Part shown: piece by piece, positions 7,853 through 17,800 of the stretch
How the letters are laid out: every line of letters starts with the position of its first letter
Position numbering within the stretch: position 1 is the stretch's first letter
NCBI GenBank assembly: GCA_003561495.1
Contig: PWWM01000034.1
Coordinates: 1 to 20,811, forward strand
Direction: 5' to 3'
From: Gammaproteobacteria bacterium
GTDB taxonomy: Bacteria > Pseudomonadota > Gammaproteobacteria > Xanthomonadales > Wenzhouxiangellaceae
DNA: 20,811 nucleotides
Translations under genes and position numbers: made by a program
The notes under the pieces: generated by a model
What the model was told of the DNA's origin: nothing
The model's database searches: none
What the model saw: the letters and a program-made list of their open reading frames with translations, nothing else

Positions 7853-9625
7853 TCAATGATCCACCGCCGTCCCCGCTCCCCGCGGCACCCGAATGCTTTC
7901 CACCAGATCCTGAATTTCCGGCGGTGGGGCCTTGGTCATCTTCATGACCACGATGGCCGAGGCGAAGTTGAGTATGGCACCCACGGCTCCGAACGACAGT
8001 GGCGAGATGCCGAACAGCCAGTTTTCCGGTGTATTGGGCAGCATGTTGGTGCCGGGGATGAAGAACCAGCCCAGGTAGGTGAAGATGTAGAGCAGGGTGG
8101 CGATCAGACCGACCAGCATGCCGGTGACTGCGCCCTGGGTGTTCATCTTCTTCGAAAAGATGCCCATCATCAGGGCCGGGAACAGGGTGGCCGCCGCCAG
8201 CCCGAAGGCCAGCGCCACCACTTGCGCTGCAAAGCCTGGTGGATTGAGTCCCAGCCAGGTCGCCAGGGCGATGGCAAACGCCATGGAGATGCGCGCATAC
8301 AGCAGTTCCTGCTTGTCGGTGATCTTGGGCATGAAGACCGACTTGAGCAGGTCATGACTGATGGCCGAGGAAATGGCCAGCAGCAGACCGGCCGCGGTCG
8401 ACAGCGCGGCAGCCAGGCCGCCGGCGGCGATCAGCGCCAGTACCCAGCCGGGCAGTTGCGCGATTTCCGGGTTGGCCAGAACCAGGATGTCCTGGTTGAA
8501 GGTCACGATCTCGTTGCCTTCCCAGCCACGCGCCTCGGCGATCGGGGCAAATTCGTCGGAACGATCGTTGTAATACTGAATGCGACCGTCGTCGTTCTTG
8601 TCCTCGAAGGCCAGCAGGCCGGTCTGCGCCCAGTTTTCCATCCAGTCCGGCTTGTCCTCGTACCGGATGGGCTCGGCGGCCGTTCCATCCGGATAGATGG
8701 TGGTGATGATGTTGAGCTTGGCCATGGCGCCAACCGCTGGGGCGGTCAGGTACAGCAGGGAGATGAACACCAGCGCCCAGCCGGCCGACTTGCGTGCATC
8801 AGCGACCTTGGGGACGGTAAAGAAGCGAATGATCACGTGCGGCAGGCCGGCCGTGCCCACCATCAGCGACATGGTGAACAGGAACATGTTGAGCTTGGAG
8901 GCATGGTGGCCGGTGTAGTCATGAAAGCCGAGCTCGGTCAGTACCTGGTCGAGCTTGGTCAGCAGAGGCAGGCCGGATTCGGCATGAGTGGAAAACAGCC
9001 CAAGCGGCGGCACCGGGTTACCGGTCAGTTGCAGCGAAATGAACACCGCCGGAATGGTGTAGGCGGTGATCAGTACGCAGTACTGGGCCAACTGGGTGTA
9101 GGTAATGCCTTTCATGCCGCCGAGTACGGCGTAGATGAACACCACGGTCGAGGCGATCAGCAGCCCGGTGGTGTTCTGAACTTCCAGAAAGCGTGAAAAG
9201 GCCACGCCGGCGCCGGTCATCTGGCCAATCACGTAGGTAATCGAAATCACCAGCAGGCAGATCACCGCCACGATGCGCGCCGAGGTCGAGTAGAAACGAT
9301 CGCCGATGAATTCCGGCACGGTAAAGCGACCGAACTTGCGCAGATAAGGCGCCAGCAACAGGGCCAGCAGCACGTAGCCACCGGTCCAGCCCATCAGGAA
9401 GCTGGAATTGCCGTAACCGACAAAGGCGATCAGCCCGGCCATGGAGATGAACGAGGCGGCCGACATCCAGTCGGCGGCGGTGGCTGCGCCGTTGACGATC
9501 GGATTGACGCCGCGACTGGCGGCGTAATATTCGGAGGTCGTGCCGGCGCGCGCCCAGATGGCAATGCCGATGTAGAGCGCGAAGGTGGCTCCGACGACGA
9601 TCAGATTGAGTGTGAACTGGTCCAT
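7853..9625 (-). CDS. Sodium:solute symporter, VC_2705-type large subunit
   Basis: A 590-aa inner-membrane transporter of the SSS/SLC5 family, with about 13 hydrophobic segments. Family signatures include the N-terminal SEYYAASRGVNPIVNGAATAAD run, ADWMSAASFISMAG, and GGLAAALSTAAGLLLAISSAISHD. The paired DUF4212 gene upstream points to the VC_2705 two-gene symporter type rather than classical ActP. An extra hydrophilic stretch (about 315-390) carries DKNDDGRIQYYND at 342-354, which resembles a calcium-binding loop. The ATG follows the DUF4212 stop by 10 bp, with GAGGAG/GAGGG upstream as ribosome site. The setting beside acs and a CrbS/CrbR pair suggests acetate or another short carboxylate as substrate, but substrate residues cannot be assigned. 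Confidence 0.92.
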   Translation of the reverse strand: MDQFTLNLIVVGATFALYIGIAIWARAGTTSEYYAASRGVNPIVNGAATAADWMSAASFISMAGLIAFVGYGNSSFLMGWTGGYVLLALLLAPYLRKFGRFTVPEFIGDRFYSTSARIVAVICLLVISITYVIGQMTGAGVAFSRFLEVQNTTGLLIASTVVFIYAVLGGMKGITYTQLAQYCVLITAYTIPAVFISLQLTGNPVPPLGLFSTHAESGLPLLTKLDQVLTELGFHDYTGHHASKLNMFLFTMSLMVGTAGLPHVIIRFFTVPKVADARKSAGWALVFISLLYLTAPAVGAMAKLNIITTIYPDGTAAEPIRYEDKPDWMENWAQTGLLAFEDKNDDGRIQYYNDRSDEFAPIAEARGWEGNEIVTFNQDILVLANPEIAQLPGWVLALIAAGGLAAALSTAAGLLLAISSAISHDLLKSVFMPKITDKQELLYARISMAFAIALATWLGLNPPGFAAQVVALAFGLAAATLFPALMMGIFSKKMNTQGAVTGMLVGLIATLLYIFTYLGWFFIPGTNMLPNTPENWLFGISPLSFGAVGAILNFASAIVVMKMTKAPPPEIQDLVESIRVPRGAGTAVDH

Positions 9626-9635
9626 GACTATGCCC

Positions 9636-9902
<267 letters not shown>

Positions 9903-9931
9903 GATGCATGTCTCCCGTATCAGTCAGGCTC

Positions 9932-9958
9932 CCGGCCAACGGGAATCGGGTTGGCCGG
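9932..9958. promoter_or_regulatory. 9-bp inverted repeat in the DUF4212 leader
   Basis: CCGGCCAAC (9932-9940) and GTTGGCCGG (9950-9958) are perfect reverse complements with a 9-bp spacer, starting 30 bp upstream of the DUF4212 ATG. It may fold as a stem in the 5' untranslated region, or serve as an operator between the divergent DUF4212 operon and SGNH-hydrolase gene. No regulator can be assigned from sequence alone. Confidence 0.5.
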
Positions 9959-9971
9959 TCCGGCCTGCAGT

Positions 9972-9991
9972 CACTGAGATATCATTCAGTG
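9972..9991. promoter_or_regulatory. CACTGA-N8-TCAGTG dyad, possible operator
   Basis: A 20-bp perfect dyad (CACTGA and TCAGTG, 8-bp spacer containing GATATC) lies 70 bp upstream of the DUF4212 ATG, where an activator could bind. The half-site CACTGA also occurs upstream of acs (13797-13802). Binding by the CrbR-like regulator is only a guess: six bases is a short match, and the acs region lacks the second half-site. Confidence 0.35.
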
Positions 9992-10174
9992 GCAGTGCTG
10001 CAAGCTTGTTCGGGAGTCTATCGGCTGGTTGGTTCCGCGCCCATTCGACCATGGTAGGGCCGACTTTGGTCGTAGTCACGAAAAAATCATGAGAAGGTCA
10101 TGCAAGCGTCAGTGCGATGATCGAAGCTGTGGCCTTCACCAGTAGCTGCCGGGCAGCAGAAAGGATTTCAACTC

Positions 10175-11062
10175 GTGCCTTCGAAAATCAAGTGGATCAT
10201 GATGTTGACCATTGGCCTATGGAACGGCCAGTTGCAGGCGGGCACTGAAGTCCCCGGTTCAGTGTTCATGATCGGTCACAGCCTGGTCAACCACGACATG
10301 CCGACCATGCTGGCTGCTCTGGTGCAGGATGCCGGCCTGGCCCATACGGGTGGGCGACAGATCATCAACGGCGCCCCCCTGCAGTGGCAGTGGAACAACA
10401 GCCATGCCGCCGAGGGCATGGATGCGCGCCAGGCTCTGCCCACCGGTGATTGGGATGTGCTGGTCATGACCGAGGCGGTTCCGCTGGACAACCACCTGAC
10501 CTGGTCGGACACCCATCTCTACAGCGGGCATTTTCATGAACTTGCTCTCGCCGCCAATGCGCAGACGCGCACCTATGTCTATGAAACCTGGCACTGCATC
10601 AACAGTGGCCTGGAAGATGGTTGCGACTGGGATGACAATGATCACATTCCCTGGCGCGAGCGGCTGGATCAGGATCTGTCCGAGTGGCAGGGAATTGCCG
10701 ATCATCTGAATGCCGAGTTTTCCGGTCCCGAAGTCTTTCTGATTCCGGCCGGGCAGGCCATGGCCTTGCTTTACGATCGTGCCCTGTCGGGCGAGCTGCC
10801 CGGTATCGCCCATGCGTTCGAGCTGTTCAGTGACGACATTCACCTGACCGACAGTGGCAATTACTTCATTGCCCTGGTGATGTTTGCGTCAATCTTTCAG
10901 CAGAGTCCCGAGGGTCTGACTGACCAGATCGACGATGAATGGGGCGTTTCTTACGACCTGCCTGCTACCGCAACTGCTCATGCCTTGCAGTCACTGGCCT
11001 GGGAGGCGGTTCAGGACTTCTTCGGGCCGGTCGACTCGATTTTTGCCAGTCGCTTTGAATAG
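10175..11062 (+). CDS. Secreted SGNH-like hydrolase
   Basis: A 295-aa protein with a signal peptide (hydrophobic run 7-20, likely cut after LQA at 22). The mature part opens with VFMIGHSLVN, whose Ser36 sits where SGNH/GDSL enzymes carry the nucleophile. DDIHLTDSG (Asp220, His223) matches the C-terminal Asp-x-x-His of the catalytic triad. An ester or carbohydrate-ester hydrolase of the periplasm or outside the cell is likely; the substrate is unknown. The GTG start at 10175 is supported by AAAGGA 9 bp upstream. The gene is divergent from the symporter operon. Its stop lies 6 bp from that of the convergent regulator gene, so the two transcripts probably overlap at their 3' ends. Confidence 0.82.
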   Translation: MPSKIKWIMMLTIGLWNGQLQAGTEVPGSVFMIGHSLVNHDMPTMLAALVQDAGLAHTGGRQIINGAPLQWQWNNSHAAEGMDARQALPTGDWDVLVMTEAVPLDNHLTWSDTHLYSGHFHELALAANAQTRTYVYETWHCINSGLEDGCDWDDNDHIPWRERLDQDLSEWQGIADHLNAEFSGPEVFLIPAGQAMALLYDRALSGELPGIAHAFELFSDDIHLTDSGNYFIALVMFASIFQQSPEGLTDQIDDEWGVSYDLPATATAHALQSLAWEAVQDFFGPVDSIFASRFE

Positions 11063-11068
11063 GACGGT

Positions 11069-11767
11069 TCAGGAGTCGGGCTGTACATTGAAGCCATGCT
11101 GCTCCGATTCGGTCGGTTCCACCGCCAGACGCTGGGTCATCAGCACGGCCTGGGTGCGGTTGGTCACACCGAGCTTGCGAAAGATCGCGGTCATATGCGC
11201 CTTGACCGTGGCCTCGGAAATATCCAGGTCATAAGCAATCTGCTTGTTGAGCAGGCCTTCAGCGACCATCATCAGCACGCGAAACTGCTGTGGGGTCAGC
11301 TCACCCATGCGCTCGGCGACTTCCAGTTCATCGGTGCGAGTCGGGGCGCCTGATCGCTCGATCTCCGGTGGTTGCCACAGGTCACCGGCCAGAACGGTTT
11401 TCAACGCCGTACGCAAGTCTTCCACCGGCGCTGACTTGTGAATGAAGGCGGCCGCACCATGGTCCATGGCGCGCTGGATCACCACCGGGTTGCTGTTGGC
11501 CGAAATCACACACACCGGTAATTCCGGATGATGGGCGCGCAGATAGATCAGTGCCGAAAAGCCCTGCACGCCGGGCATGTGCAGATCCAGCAACACCAGG
11601 TCGGCGGATTCATTTTCCAGGGCCACCGCTTCCAGCTCAGCCATGTTGCCGGCCTGAATGATCGTGACTTCCCCCAACGCCTGCTGCAACGCCAAGCCCA
11701 GCGCCTCGCGAAACAGCGGATGATCATCGGCGACGATGACGGTCGTTGAGGCGCCAGACTCATTCAC
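11069..11767 (-). CDS. crbR: LuxR/NarL-type response regulator, CrbR-like
   Basis: A 232-aa two-domain transcription regulator. The receiver domain has the acidic pair Asp14-Asp15, phospho-acceptor Asp61 (LLDLHMPG) and Lys111 (FIHKSAP). The C-terminal helix-turn-helix (about 155-215) shows ELTPQQFRVLMMVAEGL and ISEATVKAHMTAIFRKLG, as in the NarL/FixJ group. It lies just downstream of acs on the same strand. Together with the CrbS-like hybrid kinase at 1978-5580, this makes CrbR (also known as ErdR), the activator of acs, the best assignment. The start is GTG at 11767 with GAAGGG 8 bp upstream; the nearby ATG at 11763 is out of frame. The 54-bp gap after acs is almost filled by a heptad repeat array. 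The pairing with the kinase is inferred from family and neighbourhood. Confidence 0.88.
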   Translation of the reverse strand: MNESGASTTVIVADDHPLFREALGLALQQALGEVTIIQAGNMAELEAVALENESADLVLLDLHMPGVQGFSALIYLRAHHPELPVCVISANSNPVVIQRAMDHGAAAFIHKSAPVEDLRTALKTVLAGDLWQPPEIERSGAPTRTDELEVAERMGELTPQQFRVLMMVAEGLLNKQIAYDLDISEATVKAHMTAIFRKLGVTNRTQAVLMTQRLAVEPTESEQHGFNVQPDS

Positions 11768-11784
11768 AGCATCAGCCCTTCTTT

Positions 11785-11821
11785 ATCCTTGAACCTTGTA
11801 CCTTGCGCCTTGAGCCTTCCC

Positions 11822-11826
<5 letters not shown>
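11785..11826. repeat. Heptad array between acs and crbR (NNCCTTG type)
   Basis: Six heptads in unbroken 7-bp phase: ATCCTTG, AACCTTG, TACCTTG, CGCCTTG, AGCCTTC and CCTCACC. The last overlaps the acs stop codon (11822-11824). Read on the minus strand, the transcribed direction, the array starts at the acs TGA with GGGAAGG. It continues as CAAGGNN units and ends in CAAGGAT, about 17 bp before the crbR GTG. It is degenerate and single-armed here, unlike the other three loci. Confidence 0.75.
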
Positions 11827-13768
<1,942 letters not shown>

Positions 13769-13855
13769 GCCGGTTCTCCTGGCCAACTGGGATTTCCACT
13801 GATCTTAGCAAGACTCATGGTCCCGGCGTATTCGACGTTAGTCGGGAAGGGCGTT

Positions 13856-13918
13856 GGAAGTCGGAGGTCCGAAGTCGGAAGTCAGACCTCAGACCTCAGA
13901 CCTCAGACCTCAGACCTC
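13856..13918. repeat. Inverted heptad array between acs and the porin gene
   Basis: Nine heptads in unbroken phase. GGAAGTC, GGAGGTC, CGAAGTC and GGAAGTC (13856-13883) are followed directly by five perfect AGACCTC units (13884-13918). The second arm is GAGGTCT on the other strand, so the two arms are inverted with no spacer. The array lies about 90 bp upstream of the acs start and 115 bp upstream of the porin start. It is the only array of the set placed between two gene starts. Confidence 0.92.
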
Positions 13919-14032
13919 CGCCTCTCCCACTTTCGTCGTATAGACCAATCGCCAATGGTCGCCAAATCGCTTGTCGCTGCATAGTTCGAGGCAGGGCGGT
14001 GTATTCCCGCCGTGGTCTTGACGAGGAGAGTA

Positions 14033-15379
14033 ATGATCATGCGAATTCAGATGACCTTGCACAAATGTCTGCTGGTGTGTCTGGTAGTCCTGCTCAGCAT
14101 GCCGGCCTGGGCGGATGCCGATCCGAGTGAACGCGAACGGGCGCTGGAGGCGCGCGTGGCCGAGCTGGAGCGACTGGTGCAGCAGTTGCTGATCGAGCGG
14201 GAAGAGCCGCCCACGCCGCCACCGGTAGCCGATGCGCCCGAGCGCGCCGAGCTTGATGAACTGCGTGCCGAGATCGCGCGTCTGGATGAGGACAAGGCCC
14301 GTCGGCCTTCAGGGACGGGGACCGAGTTCACCTTTTCGGGGTTCATCAAGCACGACATGATGATGAGTCGCTATTCCGGGGGTTCAGTGCCCGGCGGCAG
14401 CGTGCTCAGGGATTTTTACGTACCGGCGGCGATTCCGGTCGGTGGTGATTCGTCAACGACCGATTTCGATACCCATATCCGCGAATCGCGTTTCATCTTC
14501 AACGTGTTTCGTCCCGATCAGGATCTACAGGCCTACCTGGAATTCGATTTTTCGGCCAACACCGGCGGCGACGAGCGTTTGACCAACGCCACCAGTCCGA
14601 ATATTCGCCAGGCCTTTCTGCGCTGGAATAACTTGATGGCCGGTCAGGCCTGGTCGACCTTTTTCAATGTCGCGGCGTTGGCGGAGAACCTCGACTTTGT
14701 CGGTCCTGCCGAGGGCACCATTTTCATTCGCCAGCCCCAGTTGCGATACACCCAGGGCCCCTGGCAGTTCGCCATCGAGAATCCCGAAACCACGGTCACG
14801 CCATTTGGCGGCGGTCCGCGCATCGTCACCGATACCGCCAACATTCCCGACCTGGTGGTGCGCTACAACCACCAGGCGGACTGGGGGCATTTCACGGTGG
14901 CGGGTCTCGGGCGTCAATTGGGCATCGACGGCCCCGGAGGTACCGATCGCGAGCTGGCCTGGGCGCTGAGCCTGTCAGGCAAGTTCGATATTGGTCGCAA
15001 TGACCTGCGCTGGATGTTCTCGGGCGGGCCGGGAATTGGTCGCTACCTGGGACTGAATACGGCCAACGAGGCGGTACTCGACAGCCAGGGCAATCTCAAT
15101 ACCATCGATGCCTACGCCGGATTCGTCTCCTACCGGCATTTGTGGAACGATCAGTGGCGCTCCAACTTCACGCTGTCGGCCTTTCGCGCCGACAATGACA
15201 CCGACCTGACCGGAATGGCCGTGACCAAGACGGCTGAAAGCGCGCACGTCAACCTGATCTACCAGGCGACACCACATCTTCGCTTCGGCATGGAATACAT
15301 CCATGCTCGTCGTGAAGTGGAGTCCGGGGCTTCGGGCAACATGAATCGACTGCAGTTTTCGACCATACTCGGGTTCTGA
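14033..15379 (+). CDS. DcaP-like outer-membrane porin
   Basis: A 448-aa protein with a signal peptide (cut after AWA, residue 27). A heptad-rich coiled coil (about 30-90, including ALEARVAELERLVQQLL and a proline-rich break) leads into a beta-rich barrel from about residue 102. Barrel features matching the DcaP family of Acinetobacter, a dicarboxylate porin, are FSGFIKHDMM, FDFSANTGG, MAGQAWSTFF and IENPETTVTPFGGG. The protein ends in phenylalanine (TILGF), as usual for outer-membrane barrels. The ATG at 14033 is favoured over an upstream GTG because GAGGAG lies just before it. Its place divergent to acs suggests entry of acetate or other carboxylates across the outer membrane; that substrate is inferred. 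Confidence 0.85.
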   Translation: MIMRIQMTLHKCLLVCLVVLLSMPAWADADPSERERALEARVAELERLVQQLLIEREEPPTPPPVADAPERAELDELRAEIARLDEDKARRPSGTGTEFTFSGFIKHDMMMSRYSGGSVPGGSVLRDFYVPAAIPVGGDSSTTDFDTHIRESRFIFNVFRPDQDLQAYLEFDFSANTGGDERLTNATSPNIRQAFLRWNNLMAGQAWSTFFNVAALAENLDFVGPAEGTIFIRQPQLRYTQGPWQFAIENPETTVTPFGGGPRIVTDTANIPDLVVRYNHQADWGHFTVAGLGRQLGIDGPGGTDRELAWALSLSGKFDIGRNDLRWMFSGGPGIGRYLGLNTANEAVLDSQGNLNTIDAYAGFVSYRHLWNDQWRSNFTLSAFRADNDTDLTGMAVTKTAESAHVNLIYQATPHLRFGMEYIHARREVESGASGNMNRLQFSTILGF

Positions 15380-15396
15380 TTCCACATTTTTCTCGG

Positions 15397-15420
15397 CCGG
15401 CCGGGGCCACCCCGGGCCGG
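15397..15420. other. GC-rich stem between the porin and DUF2066 genes
   Basis: CCGGCCGGGG (15397-15406) can pair with CCCCGGGCCGG (15410-15420) around a 3-base loop, with one bulged C. It lies 17 bp after the porin stop codon. A T-rich run (15386-15391) precedes it rather than follows it, so it is not a classical intrinsic terminator for the porin transcript. Confidence 0.4.
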
Positions 15421-15462
15421 TCTGTCAGCGAATGTTCAGCCTGCCTGCGGCACGCCGGGCTG

Positions 15463-15471
15463 TGGTATCTT
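15463..15471 (+). promoter_or_regulatory. Extended -10 promoter element close to the DUF2066 start
   Basis: TGGTATCTT fits an extended -10 element (TGn plus TATCTT). Transcription would start near 15478, only a few bases before the ATG at 15482. No Shine-Dalgarno sequence is visible upstream of that ATG. The mRNA for the DUF2066-hda operon could therefore be leaderless or nearly so. No convincing -35 box is seen. Confidence 0.4.
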
Positions 15472-15481
15472 TCCCGGACTT

Positions 15482-16519
15482 ATGAAGTCCATGATTTTCG
15501 CTCCCGCAAGGGCCGGCCTGCTGGCGGTCCTGATGTTGTCTGGTCAGGCGTTGGCCAGCGATCTGTACGTGGGTGAAACGCCTCTCGATGATGATCAGCC
15601 AATCACTGCCGAAGCACTGCTTGAAGCCCTGGACCAGGTTCTGGTTCGACTGACCGGCATGGTCGAGGAATCCCCGGTGGTGAAGATCGGGTTGGGTGGC
15701 GCTGACGTCAACGCATTGGTGCTGAGCCAGCAACGGGTCCGAATCGAGCGACTCGACGAGGACGGAGAACGCATTTCCCATTTGTATCTGCGTGCGGAAT
15801 TTCATCCTCCCTCGGTTGATCGCCTGTTGCAGGACCATGAACTGCCACGCTGGGGTCGCGAGCGACCGGCAATTCTGCTATGGATCGCCAAGGATGACGA
15901 GGAGGGTGCCCGCTTGTCTTCGGATCGATTCCTCGAGCAGGTGCTTGCCCTTCAGGCTCGGCGCTTTGGGCTGGATGTGATTCGGCCTCTGGGCGATGCC
16001 CTGGACATGGCCGAGGTTGATCTCGCTGATATTCGCGGCGGTTTTCTCGATGCCGCGGAGAATGGCATGCAGAGATACCGGGCCGGCATGGTCGCGATGC
16101 TGGATTTGCGGGCCGATGAGGAGTACTGGTCGGGGCGCTGGTTCTGGCGGCTGGAGGGCCGCGACAGCGGTTTGAGCCTGACCGCCGATTCCAGATCAGA
16201 GATCATCGAAGCGGGGTTGGCAGGATTGCTATCGGTCCTGGTCGGACGTTATGGCGTGATTGCCGATGATCTGGACCATGGTGCGCATCGTGTGGTGGTT
16301 GACGGCATCGTCGATCCTGTCCAGTATGCCGAGGTTTTGAGATATCTCAGTGAACTCAGCATGGTCGAGGAACTGAAGGTCATCAATGCGCGTGATCGCC
16401 GTTTCGAGTTCGAGCTGTCGGTTTCCGGCGGCCGACTCGAAGATGTCATCGCGCTCAGTCGCATGCTGGTCATTGATCGCCAGGAATTCGACGGCACCTT
16501 GCACCTGCGACTGCAATAG
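15482..16519 (+). CDS. DUF2066 domain protein, exported
   Basis: A 345-aa protein with a signal peptide (positive N-terminus, hydrophobic core, cut near ALAS at 25-26). The DUF2066 pattern is visible after it: LLEALDQVLVRLTGM, then a stretch with LVLSQQRVRIERL and YLRAEFHPPSVDRLL. Function is unknown; members are usually found next to pgsA-like and hda genes in gammaproteobacteria, as here. The last base of its stop codon is the first base of the next gene's GTG, so the two are translationally coupled. The start lies immediately after an extended -10 element. The periplasmic location is inferred from the signal peptide. Confidence 0.87.
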   Translation: MKSMIFAPARAGLLAVLMLSGQALASDLYVGETPLDDDQPITAEALLEALDQVLVRLTGMVEESPVVKIGLGGADVNALVLSQQRVRIERLDEDGERISHLYLRAEFHPPSVDRLLQDHELPRWGRERPAILLWIAKDDEEGARLSSDRFLEQVLALQARRFGLDVIRPLGDALDMAEVDLADIRGGFLDAAENGMQRYRAGMVAMLDLRADEEYWSGRWFWRLEGRDSGLSLTADSRSEIIEAGLAGLLSVLVGRYGVIADDLDHGAHRVVVDGIVDPVQYAEVLRYLSELSMVEELKVINARDRRFEFELSVSGGRLEDVIALSRMLVIDRQEFDGTLHLRLQ

Positions 16520-17109
16520 TGAACTGGTCCCTGATTCCCAATATCCTGACGGTCGGTCGCATGCTGGCCGTGCCGCCGCTGGTTATCCTGCTGGTCCACG
16601 AACAATATGGCTGGGCATTGGCCGTGGCCGTGGCCGCCGGCGTTTCTGACCTGCTGGATGGGTTCCTGGCCCGTCGTTTCGGTTGGCAAAGCCGCTTCGG
16701 CAGCCTGGCCGATCCAGCCGCCGACAAGATCATGATGGTGGCCTGCTACGTCACCCTGGCCTGGCTATCCCATCTGCCGTGGTGGCTGATTGTCCTGGTC
16801 ATTCTGCGTGATCTGGTGATCGTCATTGGTGGCTGGATCTACCACGTCAAGTTCGAGCGCCTGGAGGCCCAGCCCACCCAGCTTTCGCGCTTCAACACCC
16901 TCTGTCAGGTTTTCCTGATGTGGTTCGTGCTGGTCCGTCTGGCCGGAATTCCGTTGTCTCCCGAGGCCCAGATCGGTCTGGAGTGGCTGGTGGGCTTCAT
17001 GGCCGTAGTCACTCTGGTTCAGTACACCTGGTTGTGGTCCATGAAAGCCGTGGTGATCACGCGCAAACGAAGGGCGGCTCAAGAAAGCAATTCCCTTGAT
17101 TCGCAATGA
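16519..17109 (+). CDS. CDP-alcohol phosphatidyltransferase family protein (PgsA-like)
   Basis: A 196-aa integral membrane enzyme of phospholipid synthesis. The complete family motif is present: Asp47-Gly48, Ala51-Arg52, Gly61, Asp65 and Asp69, inside DLLDGFLARR and GSLADPAAD. Four to six hydrophobic segments are seen. It transfers a phosphatidyl group from CDP-diacylglycerol to an alcohol. Glycerol-3-phosphate is likely by similarity to PgsA, but this copy belongs to the hda-linked type, whose acceptor I cannot confirm; a separate housekeeping pgsA may exist elsewhere. The GTG start overlaps the DUF2066 stop by one base. Its own TGA overlaps the hda ATG (ATGA). Confidence 0.9.
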   Translation: MNWSLIPNILTVGRMLAVPPLVILLVHEQYGWALAVAVAAGVSDLLDGFLARRFGWQSRFGSLADPAADKIMMVACYVTLAWLSHLPWWLIVLVILRDLVIVIGGWIYHVKFERLEAQPTQLSRFNTLCQVFLMWFVLVRLAGIPLSPEAQIGLEWLVGFMAVVTLVQYTWLWSMKAVVITRKRRAAQESNSLDSQ

Positions 17110-17798
17110 ATCAGCGGCAAATCCCCCTGGCCCTCAAGCCGCCACGCCGGCCGGGATTCGGTAATTTCATTGCCGGACCCAACCAGGCCGTGGTCGAGAC
17201 CCTGGCCCGCGGGCTGGAGTCCGGCGCCTGGTACTTTCTCGGCGGTCCAGCTGGCAGCGGTCGCAGTCATTTGCTGTCCGCCTGCTTTGCCGATCGTCTG
17301 CGTGCCGGTGATACCGTCAATTTCGTGGCTCTTTCCATTGGCGCCAATCGCGAATTGCTCGATCACGCCACGGGTGACTGGGTCATGGTCGACGACATCG
17401 ATATGCTGGCTGGAGAGCATGATGCAGAAAGGCAACTGTTCAATGCGCTGAATCGCTGGCGAGCCGAACGAACCGGCGTGATCATGAGTGGCGCCGGCCG
17501 CGATCGATTCGAGTTACCCGATTTGCGCTCTCGACTGGGCCAGGCGACCCGTCTGACCTTGAAACCCCTCGATGAGTCCCATCTTCACCAGCTCATCCAG
17601 CGCCTGGCCGCCGATCATGAAGTCGCCTTGGGTCGCGGCGCCGCAGACTACCTGGTCAGTCGCGCCCCCCGCAACCCGGCCGCCATCGCCCGCCTGGTCG
17701 AGCAACTAGCCACCCGCGCCCTGAGCGAACGCCGCACCCTCTCCGTGCCCTTGGCCCGGCAAGTGCTGGTAGGTAAGGGAGAGGGCGGTGACCGGTAG
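17106..17798 (+). CDS. hda: DnaA regulatory inactivator Hda
   Basis: A 230-aa AAA+ protein that, with the DNA-loaded beta clamp, stimulates ATP hydrolysis by DnaA and so prevents re-initiation of replication. The clamp-binding motif is at 5-10 (QIPLAL). A Walker A-like GGPAGSGRSH (46-55) has Arg in the lysine place, as Hda proteins do, and the Walker B region is VMVDDIDML (Asp96, Asp97). The SRAPRNPAAIARLVEQL stretch is the sensor-2 region. Length matches E. coli Hda (233 aa). The ATG overlaps the preceding stop. The last residues (GKGEGGDR) are encoded by GGT-rich DNA that runs into the heptad array, so the array may have reached or replaced the native 3' end. Confidence 0.94.
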   Translation: MNQRQIPLALKPPRRPGFGNFIAGPNQAVVETLARGLESGAWYFLGGPAGSGRSHLLSACFADRLRAGDTVNFVALSIGANRELLDHATGDWVMVDDIDMLAGEHDAERQLFNALNRWRAERTGVIMSGAGRDRFELPDLRSRLGQATRLTLKPLDESHLHQLIQRLAADHEVALGRGAADYLVSRAPRNPAAIARLVEQLATRALSERRTLSVPLARQVLVGKGEGGDR

Positions 17799-17800
17799 CC

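Noticed and set aside
7856..9196. Plus-strand open frame of 446 codons opposite the symporter
   Set aside because: A shadow of the symporter gene with no family resemblance; the minus strand has signatures, ribosome sites and a matching partner gene.
9990..10010. Possible sigma-54 promoter (TGGCAG) upstream of the SGNH gene
   Set aside because: The GC of the -12 element is not at the required distance.
13784..13786. TTG as an upstream start of acs
   Set aside because: AGGAG lies between this TTG and the ATG at 13768 at ideal spacing for the ATG, and the resulting length and lysine numbering agree with known Acs.
14012..14014. GTG as start of the porin gene
   Set aside because: GAGGAG just upstream of ATG 14033 supports the shorter form, which also gives a better signal peptide.
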